Notes: generated by a model not told the origin, from the letters alone. A DNA stretch of 64,000 nt from JALZKA01 sp963725035 (GCA_963725035.1 CAVRWX010000019.1:248001-312000); one strand, 5' to 3'; numbered from the stretch's first letter, positions 18,172 to 27,486 are shown. Translations and numbers: made by a program.

Positions 18172-18760
18172 ATGGGTGGCGAATTCTTCAAAGGCCTGAA
18201 GGCCGTCCTCATCTTCACCCTCATTCTGGGGCTCGGCTATCCCTTGGTCATCACCGGGATCTCGCAGCTCGCGTTCTCGACGCAGGCGGACGGCTCGCTC
18301 ATCGAGCGCGACGGCGAGGTCGTCGGCTCCGAGCTGATCGGCCAGGGCTTCGGCAAGAACCCGGTCTACTTCCAGAGTCGCCCGTCGGTGACCTCGTACT
18401 CGGGCAGACGCCACCTTCTTCGAGAACCACGGGCCGAACCAGAAGGCGCTCTATCGCGCTACCCGGAACCGGGTCGAGCGCTACCTCGAGCTCGAAGGCC
18501 CGTACAACCCCGGCCTCGACGCCGGAAGGGGTGCCGGTCGACGCCGTCACGGCGAGCGCATCCGGCATCGACCCACATATCTCGGCCGAGAACGCGGAGA
18601 TCCAGGCACGAGGGTGGCTGAGGAACGCGGCCTCGAGCTCGAGGAGGTACTCGACCTGATCGACGACAACACCGACGATCGCGGGCTCCTCTTCGCGGGC
18701 AACCCCGGAGTCAACGTGCTCGAGCTGAACCTTGCGCTCGACGAGTTGGAGGAGGGCTGA
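18172..18760 (+). CDS. kdpC: KdpC subunit (three frameshifts)
   Basis: About 195 residues: one N-terminal membrane helix (KAVLIFTLILGLGYPLVITG), then the periplasmic domain with NPVYFQSRPSV, FFENHGPNQKALYRA and the signature VTASASGIDPHISAENA. Frame changes near 18410, 18525 and 18615. It lies before kdpB, not after it as in the usual kdpFABC order. The stop overlaps the kdpB start (TGATG). Confidence 0.87.
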
Positions 18761-20784
18761 TGGGCAGCTCGATGTTCACGCGCGAGCTGATGGGACCGGC
18801 CTCGGTCGAGGCGTTCCGGAAGCTCGACCCGCGCCTGGTCGTCCGAAACCCGGTGATGTTCGTCGTCTGGATCGGTGCGCTCTTCACCACGGTCCTCTGG
18901 ATCACCGGCGACGGCTCGGAGCCGGGTTGGTACGGAGCGACCATCGCTGCATGGCTCTGGCTGACCGTCTACTTCGCGAACCTCGCGGAGGCCCTCGCCG
19001 AGGGGCGCGGCCGCGCGCAGGCAGCGTCGCTTCGCGCGATGCGGACGACGACCGAAGCCACGCTGCGGGACGGCGGCACCAAGTCCGCTGCCGAGCTGAT
19101 GAGGGGCGACGTCGTGGTCGTCGAGGCGGGAGAGGTGATTCCCGGCGACGGCACCGTCATCGAGGGCATCGCGTCCGTGGACGAGTCCGCGATCACGGGC
19201 GAGTCGGCTCCCGTCATCCGCGAGGCCGGCGGGGACCGCTCGGCCGTGACGGGCGGCACGCGCGTGCTCTCGGACCGGATCGTCGTCGAGATCACCCAGG
19301 AGCCGGGGCAATCGTTCCTCGACCGCATGATCGGGCTGGTGGAGGGCGCAGTGCGCCGCAAGACCCCGAACGAGATCGCGCTAGGCATCCTGCTTTCGGC
19401 CCTGACCCTGATCTTCATGGTCGTGATCGCGACGCTGAAGCCGTTCGCGACCTTCGCGGGCTCGGAGATCTCGACGATCGCCCTGGTGGCGCTCCTCGTC
19501 TCGCTGATCCCCACGACGATCGGCGGCCTCCTGTCGGCGATCGGGATTGCGGGCATGGATCGCCTCGTGCGCCGCAACGTCTTGGCCCTGTCAGGGCGGG
19601 CCGTTGAGGCGTCGGGCGACGTCGATGTCCTGCTGCTCGACAAGACGGGCACGATCACGCTCGGCAACCGCGAGGCGGCGGAGTTCATCCCGATGCCCGG
19701 CGTCGGGGAGGCCGAGCTGGCCGAGGCGGCTCAGCTCTCGTCACTGGCCGACGAGACCCCCGAGGGCCGCTCCATCGTGGTCCTGGCCAAGACCTACGGC
19801 ATCCGGGCGCGCGAGCTTCGCCCCCACGAGGCAGTGTTCGTCGAGTTCACGGCGCAGACGCGCATGAGCGGGGTCGACTACGACGGCGCGCGCCTCCGGA
19901 AGGGCGCGGGCGACGCGATCCTCGCCTGGGTCGAGCAGGAGGGCGGCCAGGCGCCGGCGGAGCTGCAGGCCGAGCTCGACCGGATCGGGCGGGAGGGCGG
20001 AACGCCGCTCGCGGTTGCCCGCGACTCGCAGGTGCTCGGCGTCATCGAGCTTCGCGACATCGTCAAGGAGGGCATGCGCGAGCGCTTCGACCAGCTTCGC
20101 GCAATGGGCATCCGCACGGTGATGATCACCGGCGACAACCAGCTGACGGCGGAGGCGATCGCAAATGAGTCGGGCGTTGACGACTTCCTAGCGCAGGCGA
20201 CGCCCGAGGCGAAGATGGAGCTGATCAAGCGCGAGCAGTCCGACGGGCGCCTGGTCGCAATGACCGGCGACGGCACCAACGACGCCCCCGCGCTCGCCCA
20301 AGCCGACGTTGGAGTTGCAATGAACACGGGGACCCAGGCTGCTCGCGAGGCGGGCAACATGGTCGACCTCGACTCCAACCCCACGAAGCTCATCGAGATC
20401 GTGGAAGTGGGCAAGCAACTGCTGATCACGCGCGGCGCGCTGACGACGTTCTCCGTTGCAAACGACGTTGCCAAGTACTTCGCGATCCTGCCGGCCATCT
20501 TCGCGGCTACGTATGCGACCTCCGGCGCCTCGGGGCCCCTCGACGAGCTGAACGTGATGTCGCTCGGCACGCCCGAGTCGGCCGTTATCTCGGCGATCAT
20601 CTTCAACGCCCTCATCATCCCCGCGCTTGTTCCGCTCGCCCTGCGCGGTGTGCGCTACCGGGCCATCGGCGCCACGGCCCTCCTGCGGCGGAACCTCCTG
20701 ATCTACGGCGTCGGCGGCCTGATCGCGCCCTTCGTCGGCATCAAGCTGATCGATCTGCTGGTGCACGGCGTTCTCGGGGCCTGA
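18760..20784 (+). CDS. kdpB: KdpB, P-type ATPase catalytic subunit
   Basis: 674 residues, intact. Hydrolyses ATP to drive K+ import. Phosphorylation site DKTGTIT, actuator loop ESAITGESAPV, nucleotide-domain MITGDNQLTAEAIA and hinge TGDGTNDAPALAQADVG are all present, with the membrane helices expected for class IA (LILVVI-like helices around 220-280 and 590-670). The best-preserved gene of the operon. Confidence 0.95.
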   Translation: MGSSMFTRELMGPASVEAFRKLDPRLVVRNPVMFVVWIGALFTTVLWITGDGSEPGWYGATIAAWLWLTVYFANLAEALAEGRGRAQAASLRAMRTTTEATLRDGGTKSAAELMRGDVVVVEAGEVIPGDGTVIEGIASVDESAITGESAPVIREAGGDRSAVTGGTRVLSDRIVVEITQEPGQSFLDRMIGLVEGAVRRKTPNEIALGILLSALTLIFMVVIATLKPFATFAGSEISTIALVALLVSLIPTTIGGLLSAIGIAGMDRLVRRNVLALSGRAVEASGDVDVLLLDKTGTITLGNREAAEFIPMPGVGEAELAEAAQLSSLADETPEGRSIVVLAKTYGIRARELRPHEAVFVEFTAQTRMSGVDYDGARLRKGAGDAILAWVEQEGGQAPAELQAELDRIGREGGTPLAVARDSQVLGVIELRDIVKEGMRERFDQLRAMGIRTVMITGDNQLTAEAIANESGVDDFLAQATPEAKMELIKREQSDGRLVAMTGDGTNDAPALAQADVGVAMNTGTQAAREAGNMVDLDSNPTKLIEIVEVGKQLLITRGALTTFSVANDVAKYFAILPAIFAATYATSGASGPLDELNVMSLGTPESAVISAIIFNALIIPALVPLALRGVRYRAIGATALLRRNLLIYGVGGLIAPFVGIKLIDLLVHGVLGA

Positions 20785-20791
20785 GCGGGTC

Positions 20792-20797
20792 TAGAGT
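20792..20797 (+). promoter_or_regulatory. -10 box before the KdpD N-terminal gene
   Basis: TAGAGT ends 8 nt before ATG 20806, only 22 bp after kdpB, suggesting a separate leaderless transcript for this gene. Confidence 0.4.
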
Positions 20798-20805
20798 CGG
20801 CCCCT

Positions 20806-22020
20806 ATGGCCGCCAAGCACAAGATCTTTCTGGGTATGGCTGCGGGCGTCGGCAAGACGTACCGCATGCTGGCCGAAGGGCAGGCCGCCGCGACGGACGG
20901 CCGAGACGTCGCCATCGGCTACCTGGAGACGCACGGCCGCGCCGAGACCCTGCGGATGTCGGAGGGCCTCGAGGCGATCCCGCGCCGCACAGTTGTGTAC
21001 GGCGGCAAGGAGGTCGAGGAGATGGACCTGCCAGCCATCCTCGCCCGCGCCCCCGAACTCTGCCTGATCGACGAGCTCGCCCACACAAACCCGGCCGGGA
21101 TCGAGCACCAGAAGCGCTTCGAGGACGTCGCCGAGGTGCTGGCCGCGGGGATCGACGTGTTCTCGACCGTGAACGTCCAGCACCTCGAGAGCCTCAACGA
21201 CCAGGTCGCGGAGCTCACGGGCGTGCGGGTGCGCGAGACCCTCCCCGACGAGGTCATCGCGGACGCGGACGAGGTGGTGCTCGTCGACCTGACGCCCGAG
21301 GGGCTCCTCAACCGCCTGCGCGAGGGCAAGGTCTACCCCGGCCGCAAGACCGCCGAGGCGCTCGGGGGCTTCTTCAAGATCGAGAACCTCCAGTCCCTGC
21401 GCGAGGTTGCGCTCCGCCAGGTCGCCGACGAGGTCGAGGCTAAGCGGCTGATCGGCAACGACCTCCTGGCGCGCCAGGAGGAGCGGCTCTTCGGCTCGCC
21501 GGCGTCGCCGATCGCCGAGCGCCTCCTAGCCGTGGTCGATCTCGAGCTGGGCGAGGAGGCGGTGGTCCGGCGCGCCTGGCGCTCGGCGCAGCGGCTCGCC
21601 GGCGAGCTCGAGATCCTCGCCGTCCGAAAGCCCGAGGCCGAGGCATCGCCGGAGACTCGCGAGCGGCTCGAAAGTCTGAGGCGGCTCGCGTCAGTCCTCG
21701 GCTCGACCCTCCTGATCGAGGAGGGCGACGACCCCGGCCGGGTGATCGCCAGGGTCGCCCGCGAGCGCGGCACGACCTACATCCTCCTCGGCCGCCCCCG
21801 CGAGCGCCGCGGCATCGGCCGCCTGTCCGAGCCACTGGTCCTCCAGCTCGTCCGCGAGTTACCCGGCGTGGACGTCAGGATCGTCGCGGACTCTAACGGA
21901 CTGAATGATGCGCGACTCGACGCCCTCACCATGCGCTTACCGCAGGCTGAGGGCAACGAGCAGCCGGGCGGAGCGCTAGGGAGAGCGGCGTGTGTTAGGT
22001 GCCTGGCGCCGGGGCGCTAG
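20806..22020 (+). CDS. Stand-alone KdpD N-terminal domain with USP domain
   Basis: A 404-residue cytosolic protein equal to the first half of KdpD. Residues 1-210 form the KdpD domain with Walker A-like GMAAGVGKTYRML and Walker B-like LCLIDELAHTNPAG; residues about 240-360 form a universal-stress-protein domain (ERLLAVVDLE, TTYILLGRPRERR, LPGVDVRIV). There is no membrane or kinase region: these are encoded at 14049-15454. N-terminal-only KdpD proteins are known in some cyanobacteria; here both halves exist as separate genes around the pump genes. Probably binds nucleotide and modulates the kinase (inference). The last residues are encoded by a palindromic repeat. Confidence 0.88.
   Translation: MAAKHKIFLGMAAGVGKTYRMLAEGQAAATDGRDVAIGYLETHGRAETLRMSEGLEAIPRRTVVYGGKEVEEMDLPAILARAPELCLIDELAHTNPAGIEHQKRFEDVAEVLAAGIDVFSTVNVQHLESLNDQVAELTGVRVRETLPDEVIADADEVVLVDLTPEGLLNRLREGKVYPGRKTAEALGGFFKIENLQSLREVALRQVADEVEAKRLIGNDLLARQEERLFGSPASPIAERLLAVVDLELGEEAVVRRAWRSAQRLAGELEILAVRKPEAEASPETRERLESLRRLASVLGSTLLIEEGDDPGRVIARVARERGTTYILLGRPRERRGIGRLSEPLVLQLVRELPGVDVRIVADSNGLNDARLDALTMRLPQAEGNEQPGGALGRAACVRCLAPGR
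21997..22010. repeat. Degenerate palindromic repeat at a gene end
   Basis: AGGTGCCTGGCGCC overlaps the last codons of the KdpD-N gene, where it faces a convergent gene; same family as 16125. Confidence 0.5.
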
Positions 22021-23519
22021 GCGCCCGCGCCGTCGCCCGGCGTTTTGTCGCCCGCGCCGTACGGGTACCACCAGTCCTTGATCCCTAGCTCCGTCTCGAT
22101 GTGGACGTGCTTGGTCTCCTGGAACGCCTCCAGGCCCTCGCGGCCGAGCTCGCGGCCCAGGCCCGACTGCTTGAAGCCGCCGAACGGCCCGGCGTCGTTG
22201 TCGGTGAGGGGATCGTTGAACCAGACCGTTCCGGACTTGATCTCGCGCATGCAGCGGAGGATGTTCCGAAGGTCGCGCGTGTAGATGTTCGCGCCCAGGC
22301 CGAACTCGGTCCCGTTCGCGAGCTCGATCGCCTCGTCGAGCGACTTGACCGGCACGATCGGCGCGACCGGGCCAAACGTCTCCTGGCGGAGGAGGTCGGT
22401 CTCGGGCGCGAGCCCCGTGACGACCGTCGGGGCGTAGAAGTGGCCGCGGTCGTGGCCCGCACGGTCGCCGCCGGTGAGCACCTCGGCTCCGGCGGCAACC
22501 GCCGCCTCGACCTGAGCGACGACCTTGTCGCGCTGCGGCGCCGAGACCATCGGGCCGATATCGGTCGCCTGGTCGGTCGGGTCGCCCACCACCAGGGAGT
22601 TCGTGTGGTCGACGAAGGCGGCGACGTAGTCGTCGTAGATGTCCTCCATCACGTAGAAGCGCTCGGCCGAGGTGCAGACCTGGCCGGCGTTGAGATAGGC
22701 GGCCCAGGCTCCGCCGCGCGCGGCAACCTCGATCTCGGCGGCGACGTCCGAGCAGACGATGAACGGGTCCTTGCCGCCCATCTCCAGGTTCACACGGGCC
22801 ATCCGGTCGATGCACGCTGCCGCGACCTTCTTCCCGGTCGCGACCGAGCCGGTGAAGGCGACGCCGTCGATGCCCTGGTGCGAGGCGATCGCGCCGCCGA
22901 CCTCGCCCGCCCCGGCGACGATGTTCACGGCGCCCGGCGGCATGTGGTCGAAGACGTCGGCGATCGCGAGCGTGGAGAGCGGGGTCACCTCGGACGGCTT
23001 GCAGACCGCCGAGTTGCCGGCGGCAAGCGCGGGGGCGAGCTTCCAGGTCAAGAGAAGCAGCGGGTAGTTCCATGGGACGATGCAGCCGATCACTCCCAGG
23101 GCGTCCTTGACGACGAGCGCAAGCTGCGTCGGTTCGATCGGAGGGATGACGCGCCCGGCCGAGTCGCGGCCGATCTCGGCGTAGTAGTCGAAGGCGGCCG
23201 CGCACCAGCCGACCTCGTCGGCGTTCTCCAAGACGGGCTTTCCGCCCTCCGACGTCATGAGCGCCGCCAGCTCGTCGGTGCGCGCGCGGAGCTTCGACGC
23301 CACCTCGTGGAGCATGTCGGCGCGCTCGGTCGCGGGGGTCGACTCCCAGGCCTTGAAGCCTGTTCGCGCGGCGGCGACGGCGGCGTCCACCTGCTCTCCG
23401 GAGGCTCCTCGCACCGTTGCGATCACCTCTTCGGTGAACGGATTCTCGACCTCGATGGCGTCGCCATCCCCGGCCACCTTCTCGCCGCCGATGAGGAGAT
23501 TCGTCTCGAGAGTGGTCAT
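22017..23519 (-). CDS. Aldehyde dehydrogenase (betaine/aminobutyraldehyde-type)
   Basis: A 500-residue NAD(P)-dependent ALDH. Seen: VIGCIVPWNYPLLLLTWKLA, CKPSEVTPLST, GVAFTGSVATGKKV, catalytic Glu in LEMGGKDPF and Cys in NAGQVCTSAERF, C-terminal GPFGGFKQSGLGRELGREGL. Similar enzymes oxidise betaine aldehyde or 4-aminobutyraldehyde; the latter would fit the polyamine genes nearby. ATG 23519 preferred over an ATG-type start at 23576, because TACCAT (23528-23533 on the minus strand) lies 8 nt before it, giving a leaderless mRNA. Stop overlaps the end of the KdpD-N gene. Confidence 0.9.
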   Translation of the reverse strand: MTTLETNLLIGGEKVAGDGDAIEVENPFTEEVIATVRGASGEQVDAAVAAARTGFKAWESTPATERADMLHEVASKLRARTDELAALMTSEGGKPVLENADEVGWCAAAFDYYAEIGRDSAGRVIPPIEPTQLALVVKDALGVIGCIVPWNYPLLLLTWKLAPALAAGNSAVCKPSEVTPLSTLAIADVFDHMPPGAVNIVAGAGEVGGAIASHQGIDGVAFTGSVATGKKVAAACIDRMARVNLEMGGKDPFIVCSDVAAEIEVAARGGAWAAYLNAGQVCTSAERFYVMEDIYDDYVAAFVDHTNSLVVGDPTDQATDIGPMVSAPQRDKVVAQVEAAVAAGAEVLTGGDRAGHDRGHFYAPTVVTGLAPETDLLRQETFGPVAPIVPVKSLDEAIELANGTEFGLGANIYTRDLRNILRCMREIKSGTVWFNDPLTDNDAGPFGGFKQSGLGRELGREGLEAFQETKHVHIETELGIKDWWYPYGAGDKTPGDGAGA

Positions 23520-23650
23520 CGCGGGCGATGGTATCCGCCCGCCCATGTTTAGACCGGCTGGGTCGGTGGTAGTCATATCCAGTGATAAAGCTCGTTCGCT
23601 TTGGGGGGACGCGCAGGCCTAACAGCCTTCGTTCTGGATATCCTCGCGAT

Positions 23651-24016
23651 ATGGACGTGGTGGGAGAAGTCCGCAGTGAAGCGGGCGGAGAAGGCATCGA
23701 GATCGTCGTGCTCGAAGGCGAGCACGACCTTGGCACGCTCCCCCAGGTCCGCGAGGCGTTCGAGACGACCGCCGGCGAAGAGAAGGCTTTGATCATCGAC
23801 CTCTCGTCAGCGACTTTCGTCGACTCGTCAATTCTCGGTGCCGTGCTGGATGCACGGCGTGTCGCAAGTGAGGCTGATCGCGGATTCGCCGTCGCATGTG
23901 ACGGCGCGGCCGAACCGGTTCGCCGCGTGCTCGAGGTGACGGGGCTGGCTGAGGAGCTTCCCGTGCACCCGAACCGCGAGGCAGCGCTAGAGGCGCTGGC
24001 CGTCGCCCCGACCTGA
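23651..24016 (+). CDS. STAS-domain anti-sigma factor antagonist
   Basis: A 121-residue single STAS domain: GIEIVVLEGEHDLGT strand pair and LIIDLSSATFVDSSILGAVL, where the Ser of the DSS motif is the usual phosphorylation site. In partner switching the unphosphorylated form captures the anti-sigma kinase and frees sigma. TATCCT sits 6 nt before the ATG (likely leaderless). Lies 10 bp before the anti-sigma gene. Confidence 0.9.
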   Translation: MDVVGEVRSEAGGEGIEIVVLEGEHDLGTLPQVREAFETTAGEEKALIIDLSSATFVDSSILGAVLDARRVASEADRGFAVACDGAAEPVRRVLEVTGLAEELPVHPNREAALEALAVAPT

Positions 24017-24026
24017 GAAGAGAGAA

Positions 24027-24857
24027 ATGACTGCGCCCGCAACCGAGCTCCGCCTGGCTCTGGCGGCCAAACCGGAGAACCTCGCGCTCGTGCGCCAGGC
24101 GCTCTCGGGGCTCGCTGACGGGGTTTCGATCCCCGAGCGTCCACTGGCGGACCTGAAGCAGATCGCCACCGAGGCGTGCATGAACGCGGTCGTCCACGCC
24201 TATCCGGGCCGCGACGACGGGCGGATCGACGTCTCAGCGGTTGCCGCGAACGGTGAGGTCGAGCTCCGCGTGCGCGACTGGGGCGTCGGCTTCAGGCCCC
24301 GTCCCGGAACGAACGACGGATCCCTTCGCCTCGGCCTGCCGCTGATCGCCTCCGTTGTCGATTCGTTCGCCATCGAAAGCCCCGAGGGGGGCGGCACCGC
24401 GCTCGTCGCCAGGGTGCGCATGACCGAGGACGACGACGACCCGGAGCCCGTGGATGGTCCTCCCGCCCCCAAGGAGGCGGAGGTAGAGATCGACGCAGGC
24501 GCCGCCGCGAAGCCGGTCATCGCCAGGGTCCTTGCGATGGCGGCGACCAGGGCGGGCTTCTCGCTCGACCGGATGTCCGACGGCGTCCTGATGGGGGACG
24601 TGATCGCGGCCGGCGCAAAGGACGACTTCGCTGAGGGTCGCGTGGGCATCGAGATCGAGGAGTGCGGGCCGAACCTGTGCCTCCGCGTCGGTCCGTTCCA
24701 ACCCGGTGGGGCAAAGCGCATGCTCGATCAGATGGAGCTTCCCGGGATGGATGTCTCCATCGCGAAGCTGGCCGAGCGCGTCGAGGTGGTCGACGGCGAC
24801 CAGGGCGAGTTCATCTCGATCGAGATCTCACCCGGCGTGGCCGCGCAGCCGGCATAA
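24027..24857 (+). CDS. RsbW/SpoIIAB-like anti-sigma kinase with an extra domain
   Basis: 276 residues. Residues 1-135 are a GHKL ATPase of the anti-sigma type (N-box TEACMNAVVHAYPG, G1 RDWGVGF, G2-like region SLRLGLPLIASVVDSF). An acidic linker (TEDDDDPEPVDGPPAPKEAE) leads to a second domain of about 115 residues (PVIARVLAMAATRAGFSLDR to EFISIEI) that looks like a degenerate second copy without ATP motifs. AAGAGAGAAATG supplies the ribosome site. Likely holds the convergent sigma factor inactive and phosphorylates the STAS partner. Confidence 0.85.
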   Translation: MTAPATELRLALAAKPENLALVRQALSGLADGVSIPERPLADLKQIATEACMNAVVHAYPGRDDGRIDVSAVAANGEVELRVRDWGVGFRPRPGTNDGSLRLGLPLIASVVDSFAIESPEGGGTALVARVRMTEDDDDPEPVDGPPAPKEAEVEIDAGAAAKPVIARVLAMAATRAGFSLDRMSDGVLMGDVIAAGAKDDFAEGRVGIEIEECGPNLCLRVGPFQPGGAKRMLDQMELPGMDVSIAKLAERVEVVDGDQGEFISIEISPGVAAQPA

Positions 24858-24930
24858 GTCTGACCGGTGCCAGGCACCCGGTGTACCGGCGGGTACCGGG
24901 CCAGGGGGCGCGCCTAGGTGCCTGGCACCG
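24856..24930. repeat. Palindromic repeats between convergent genes
   Basis: GTCTGACC (24858-24865), GGTGCCAGGCACC (24866-24878) and AGGTGCCTGGCACC (24916-24929) with GGTACC-like palindromes between them fill the gap between anti-sigma and sigma genes. They could act as two-way terminators, though there is no U-run. Confidence 0.65.
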
Positions 24931-24945
24931 AAGGCCGTCTGCTCG

Positions 24946-25716
24946 CTACTCCTGAACCTGCGCCCGGACCGCTTCGAGCGCGCGCCGGAGGAGCCTGGAC
25001 ACGTGCATCTGCGAGATGCCGACCTTGGTGGCGATCTCGGACTGGGTCAGATCCTCGACGAAGCGAAGGTGAAGGATCATCTTCTCCCGCTCCGGTAGGA
25101 GGTCCAGGGTGCGGCTGATCGCCTCGCCGTACTCGACCGTCTCATACGAGGGATCCTCGTCGCCCAGGGTGTCGACCAGCGTCGCCGCATCTTCGTCGGG
25201 ACCCACCGTGGCGTCGAGCGAATACGGGCGCCGGGCGCTCGCCGCCTCCATCGCCTCGAGCACTTCTTCGATCTCGAGCCCGGTGTGCTCGGCGACGTCC
25301 GCGGCGGTCGGCGCACGCTGGATCTTTGCCGGAAGGTCGTCGACGGCCCGCTCAACCTGGGCGATCCGCTCCTGGAGGCCTCGCGGCAGGTGGACCTGCC
25401 GGCCGCGGTCACGGAAGTGGCGCTTGAGCTCGCCCAGGATCGTAGGCGCCGCGTAGCTGGCAAAGGTGTAGCCCAGCGTTGGGTCGAAGCCCTCGATCGC
25501 CTTGACCAGGCCGAGGCTCGCGACCTGGTGGAGATCCTCGGTCGGCTCGGGCCCGCCGGCGTAGCGGTTGGCCAGGCTGCGGGCGAGCGGCAAGAAGCGG
25601 TTGACGAGCTCCTCACGAACCACGGGGCTCCGCTCGCGGGCATAGCGCTCGAGCAACTGCTTTTCGTCAACCAGTTGCTCGTCGGCGCCCGGCCCTGCTT
25701 CCATCCCCGTGCTCAT
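24946..25716 (-). CDS. RNA polymerase sigma factor, SigB/SigF type
   Basis: 256 residues with regions 2 (LANRYAGGPEPTEDLHQVAS, FDPTLGYTFASYAAPTILGE), 3 (VHLPRGLQERIAQVERA) and 4 (LLPEREKMILHLRFVEDLTQ, QMHVSRLLRRAL). EKMILHLRF and SQMHVSRLLRR are typical of stress/sporulation group 3 sigmas. Convergent with the STAS and anti-sigma genes, making a complete partner-switching set. Confidence 0.92.
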   Translation of the reverse strand: MSTGMEAGPGADEQLVDEKQLLERYARERSPVVREELVNRFLPLARSLANRYAGGPEPTEDLHQVASLGLVKAIEGFDPTLGYTFASYAAPTILGELKRHFRDRGRQVHLPRGLQERIAQVERAVDDLPAKIQRAPTAADVAEHTGLEIEEVLEAMEAASARRPYSLDATVGPDEDAATLVDTLGDEDPSYETVEYGEAISRTLDLLPEREKMILHLRFVEDLTQSEIATKVGISQMHVSRLLRRALEAVRAQVQE

Positions 25717-25781
25717 TGGGATTGATTATGAAGACCGGTGGACGCATGGACGACGATCATCCGTCCAGTTCTACTGGCTGA

Positions 25782-26606
25782 TCAGCCAGGTTCTGGGCGC
25801 ACCGAGGCCATCCGCTCGGCCCGCCGCTGCTGCCAGAGCACCGCGACGATCGCCACCACGGTGACCATGAAGAGCATCGTCGCCAGGACGTTGACCTGGA
25901 CCGGGATGCCCCGGAGCGCGACGCCGTAGACGTACAGCGGGAACGTCACGGTTGAACCGGAGTTGAAGTTCGAGATCACGAAGTCGTCGATCGAGAGCGC
26001 GAAAGCGAGCAGGCCCGCTGCGGCCACGCCGGGCATGATCAAGGGGAGCGTGATCTTCCTGAATGTGGTCCACGGGCCTGCGCCCAAGTCGCGCGCCGCC
26101 TCCTCGAGCGAGCGGTCGAACCCGATCAACCGCGAGCGCACGACGACCACGACAAAGGAGATCGAGAACATGATGTGCGCGATCAGGAGCGTCGTGAAGC
26201 CGAGCGGTAGCGAGTACACGATGAACATCGAGAGCAGCGCCGCGCCGATGACGATCTCCGGCGAGGCCATCGGCAGGATGATCAGCAGGTTCGCCGCCTT
26301 GCGCCCGCGGAACTGGTAGCGGACCAGGGCGAGCGCCATGGCGGTACCGATAGCGGTTGCGGCCAGCGTCGCCACGGCGGCCAGCTTGAGCGATGTGAGG
26401 AGCGATTCGTTCAGCGCGTCGATGACGAACGCGTCCTTCCAGTACTCGAGCGTGAAGCCGTCGTTGAGCCCGAATGTGAGCTTGCCGGCGGGCGTGTCGC
26501 CAAAGGAGAAGACGGCGATCACCACGATCGGGATCAGCATGTAGGCGACCGCCAGGCAGGCGAAGATGATCAGCGCGTTGCGCTTTAGCCATTCCCAGGC
26601 CCTCAT
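25782..26606 (-). CDS. potC: Polyamine ABC transporter permease PotC (set 1)
   Basis: 274 residues, six membrane helices, with the cytoplasmic EAA loop EEAARDLGAGPWTTFRKITL that contacts the ATPase. PotC-like by sequence and position. Last gene of potA-D-B-C; 4 bp from potB. Confidence 0.88.
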   Translation of the reverse strand: MRAWEWLKRNALIIFACLAVAYMLIPIVVIAVFSFGDTPAGKLTFGLNDGFTLEYWKDAFVIDALNESLLTSLKLAAVATLAATAIGTAMALALVRYQFRGRKAANLLIILPMASPEIVIGAALLSMFIVYSLPLGFTTLLIAHIMFSISFVVVVVRSRLIGFDRSLEEAARDLGAGPWTTFRKITLPLIMPGVAAAGLLAFALSIDDFVISNFNSGSTVTFPLYVYGVALRGIPVQVNVLATMLFMVTVVAIVAVLWQQRRAERMASVRPEPG

Positions 26607-26610
26607 CGGA

Positions 26611-27486
26611 TCACTCTTCCTCGTCGGCGCCCATGAACGCCTCCGTGCCGGCCAGCCTGATGTAGATCAGGACCGTGATCAGGATGGCGGCCATCATCAT
26701 GAATGACAGCGCCGCCGCCTCCGGGTAGTTGCGTTCGACCAGGTAGAGCGATTGGATCTTGTTCCCGATCATCGCCTGCCCGGTGCCCCCGAGGAGTTGC
26801 GCGTTCACGTAGTCGCCGAACGCGGGAATGAAGGTCAGCAGCACGCCGGCGACGATTCCTGGCGCGGTGAGCGGCAGCGTCACCTTGCGGAAGGTCGTGC
26901 GCGCGGACGCGTAGAGGTCCTTCCCCGCCTCGATCAGCCTGCCGTCGAGCTGCTCGAGGCTCGCGTAGATGGGCAGGATCATGAACGGTAAGAAGTTGTA
27001 CGTGAGCCCCGATATCACAGCCACGGGGGTCGCCAGGAGCCGCCCGTCTTCAGGGAGGACCCCGATCGCCTTGAGGAAGTCGACGATCGGGCTCGAGTCG
27101 CTGAGGATCGTCTTCCACCCGATCGTCCGGATCAGATAGGTGGTGAAGAACGGTGCAATCACCGCGAACAGGAAGACCAGGCGCCACTTCGGGGAGATCT
27201 TGAAGGCGATCGCGTAGGAGAGGGGGTACGCGATGAAAAGCGCGATCAGCGTGGCGGCTCCGGAGTAGTAGATCGTGCGAATGATCTGCTCGCCACGGCC
27301 ATCGAGCGCGTCGGGGAAGTTCGACCACTCCCAGGTGAAGGCGAACCCGCCGCTCGCCAGGGAGCCTGAGCGAAGCGCCATCTCGCCCATGAAGTACATG
27401 GGGACGATGAAGAACAGGATGAGCCAGATAACGCCCGGGCCAAGCAGGCCCGCGGGGACAAGACCGCCTTTGCGGGAGCCGCTCAA
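26611..27486 (-). CDS. potB: Polyamine ABC transporter permease PotB (set 1)
   Basis: 291 residues with six predicted membrane helices. The first helix is GPGVIWLILFFIVPMYFMG, TTYLIRTIGWKTIL is a PotB hallmark, and the EAA loop reads EAGKDLYASARTTFRKVTLP. Follows potD by 4 bp. Confidence 0.88.
   Translation of the reverse strand: MSGSRKGGLVPAGLLGPGVIWLILFFIVPMYFMGEMALRSGSLASGGFAFTWEWSNFPDALDGRGEQIIRTIYYSGAATLIALFIAYPLSYAIAFKISPKWRLVFLFAVIAPFFTTYLIRTIGWKTILSDSSPIVDFLKAIGVLPEDGRLLATPVAVISGLTYNFLPFMILPIYASLEQLDGRLIEAGKDLYASARTTFRKVTLPLTAPGIVAGVLLTFIPAFGDYVNAQLLGGTGQAMIGNKIQSLYLVERNYPEAAALSFMMMAAILITVLIYIRLAGTEAFMGADEEE

Noticed and set aside
21976..24144. 722-codon minus-strand frame
   Set aside because: Runs across the ALDH and the opposite-strand STAS gene in a different frame, with low-complexity Arg/Ala sequence.
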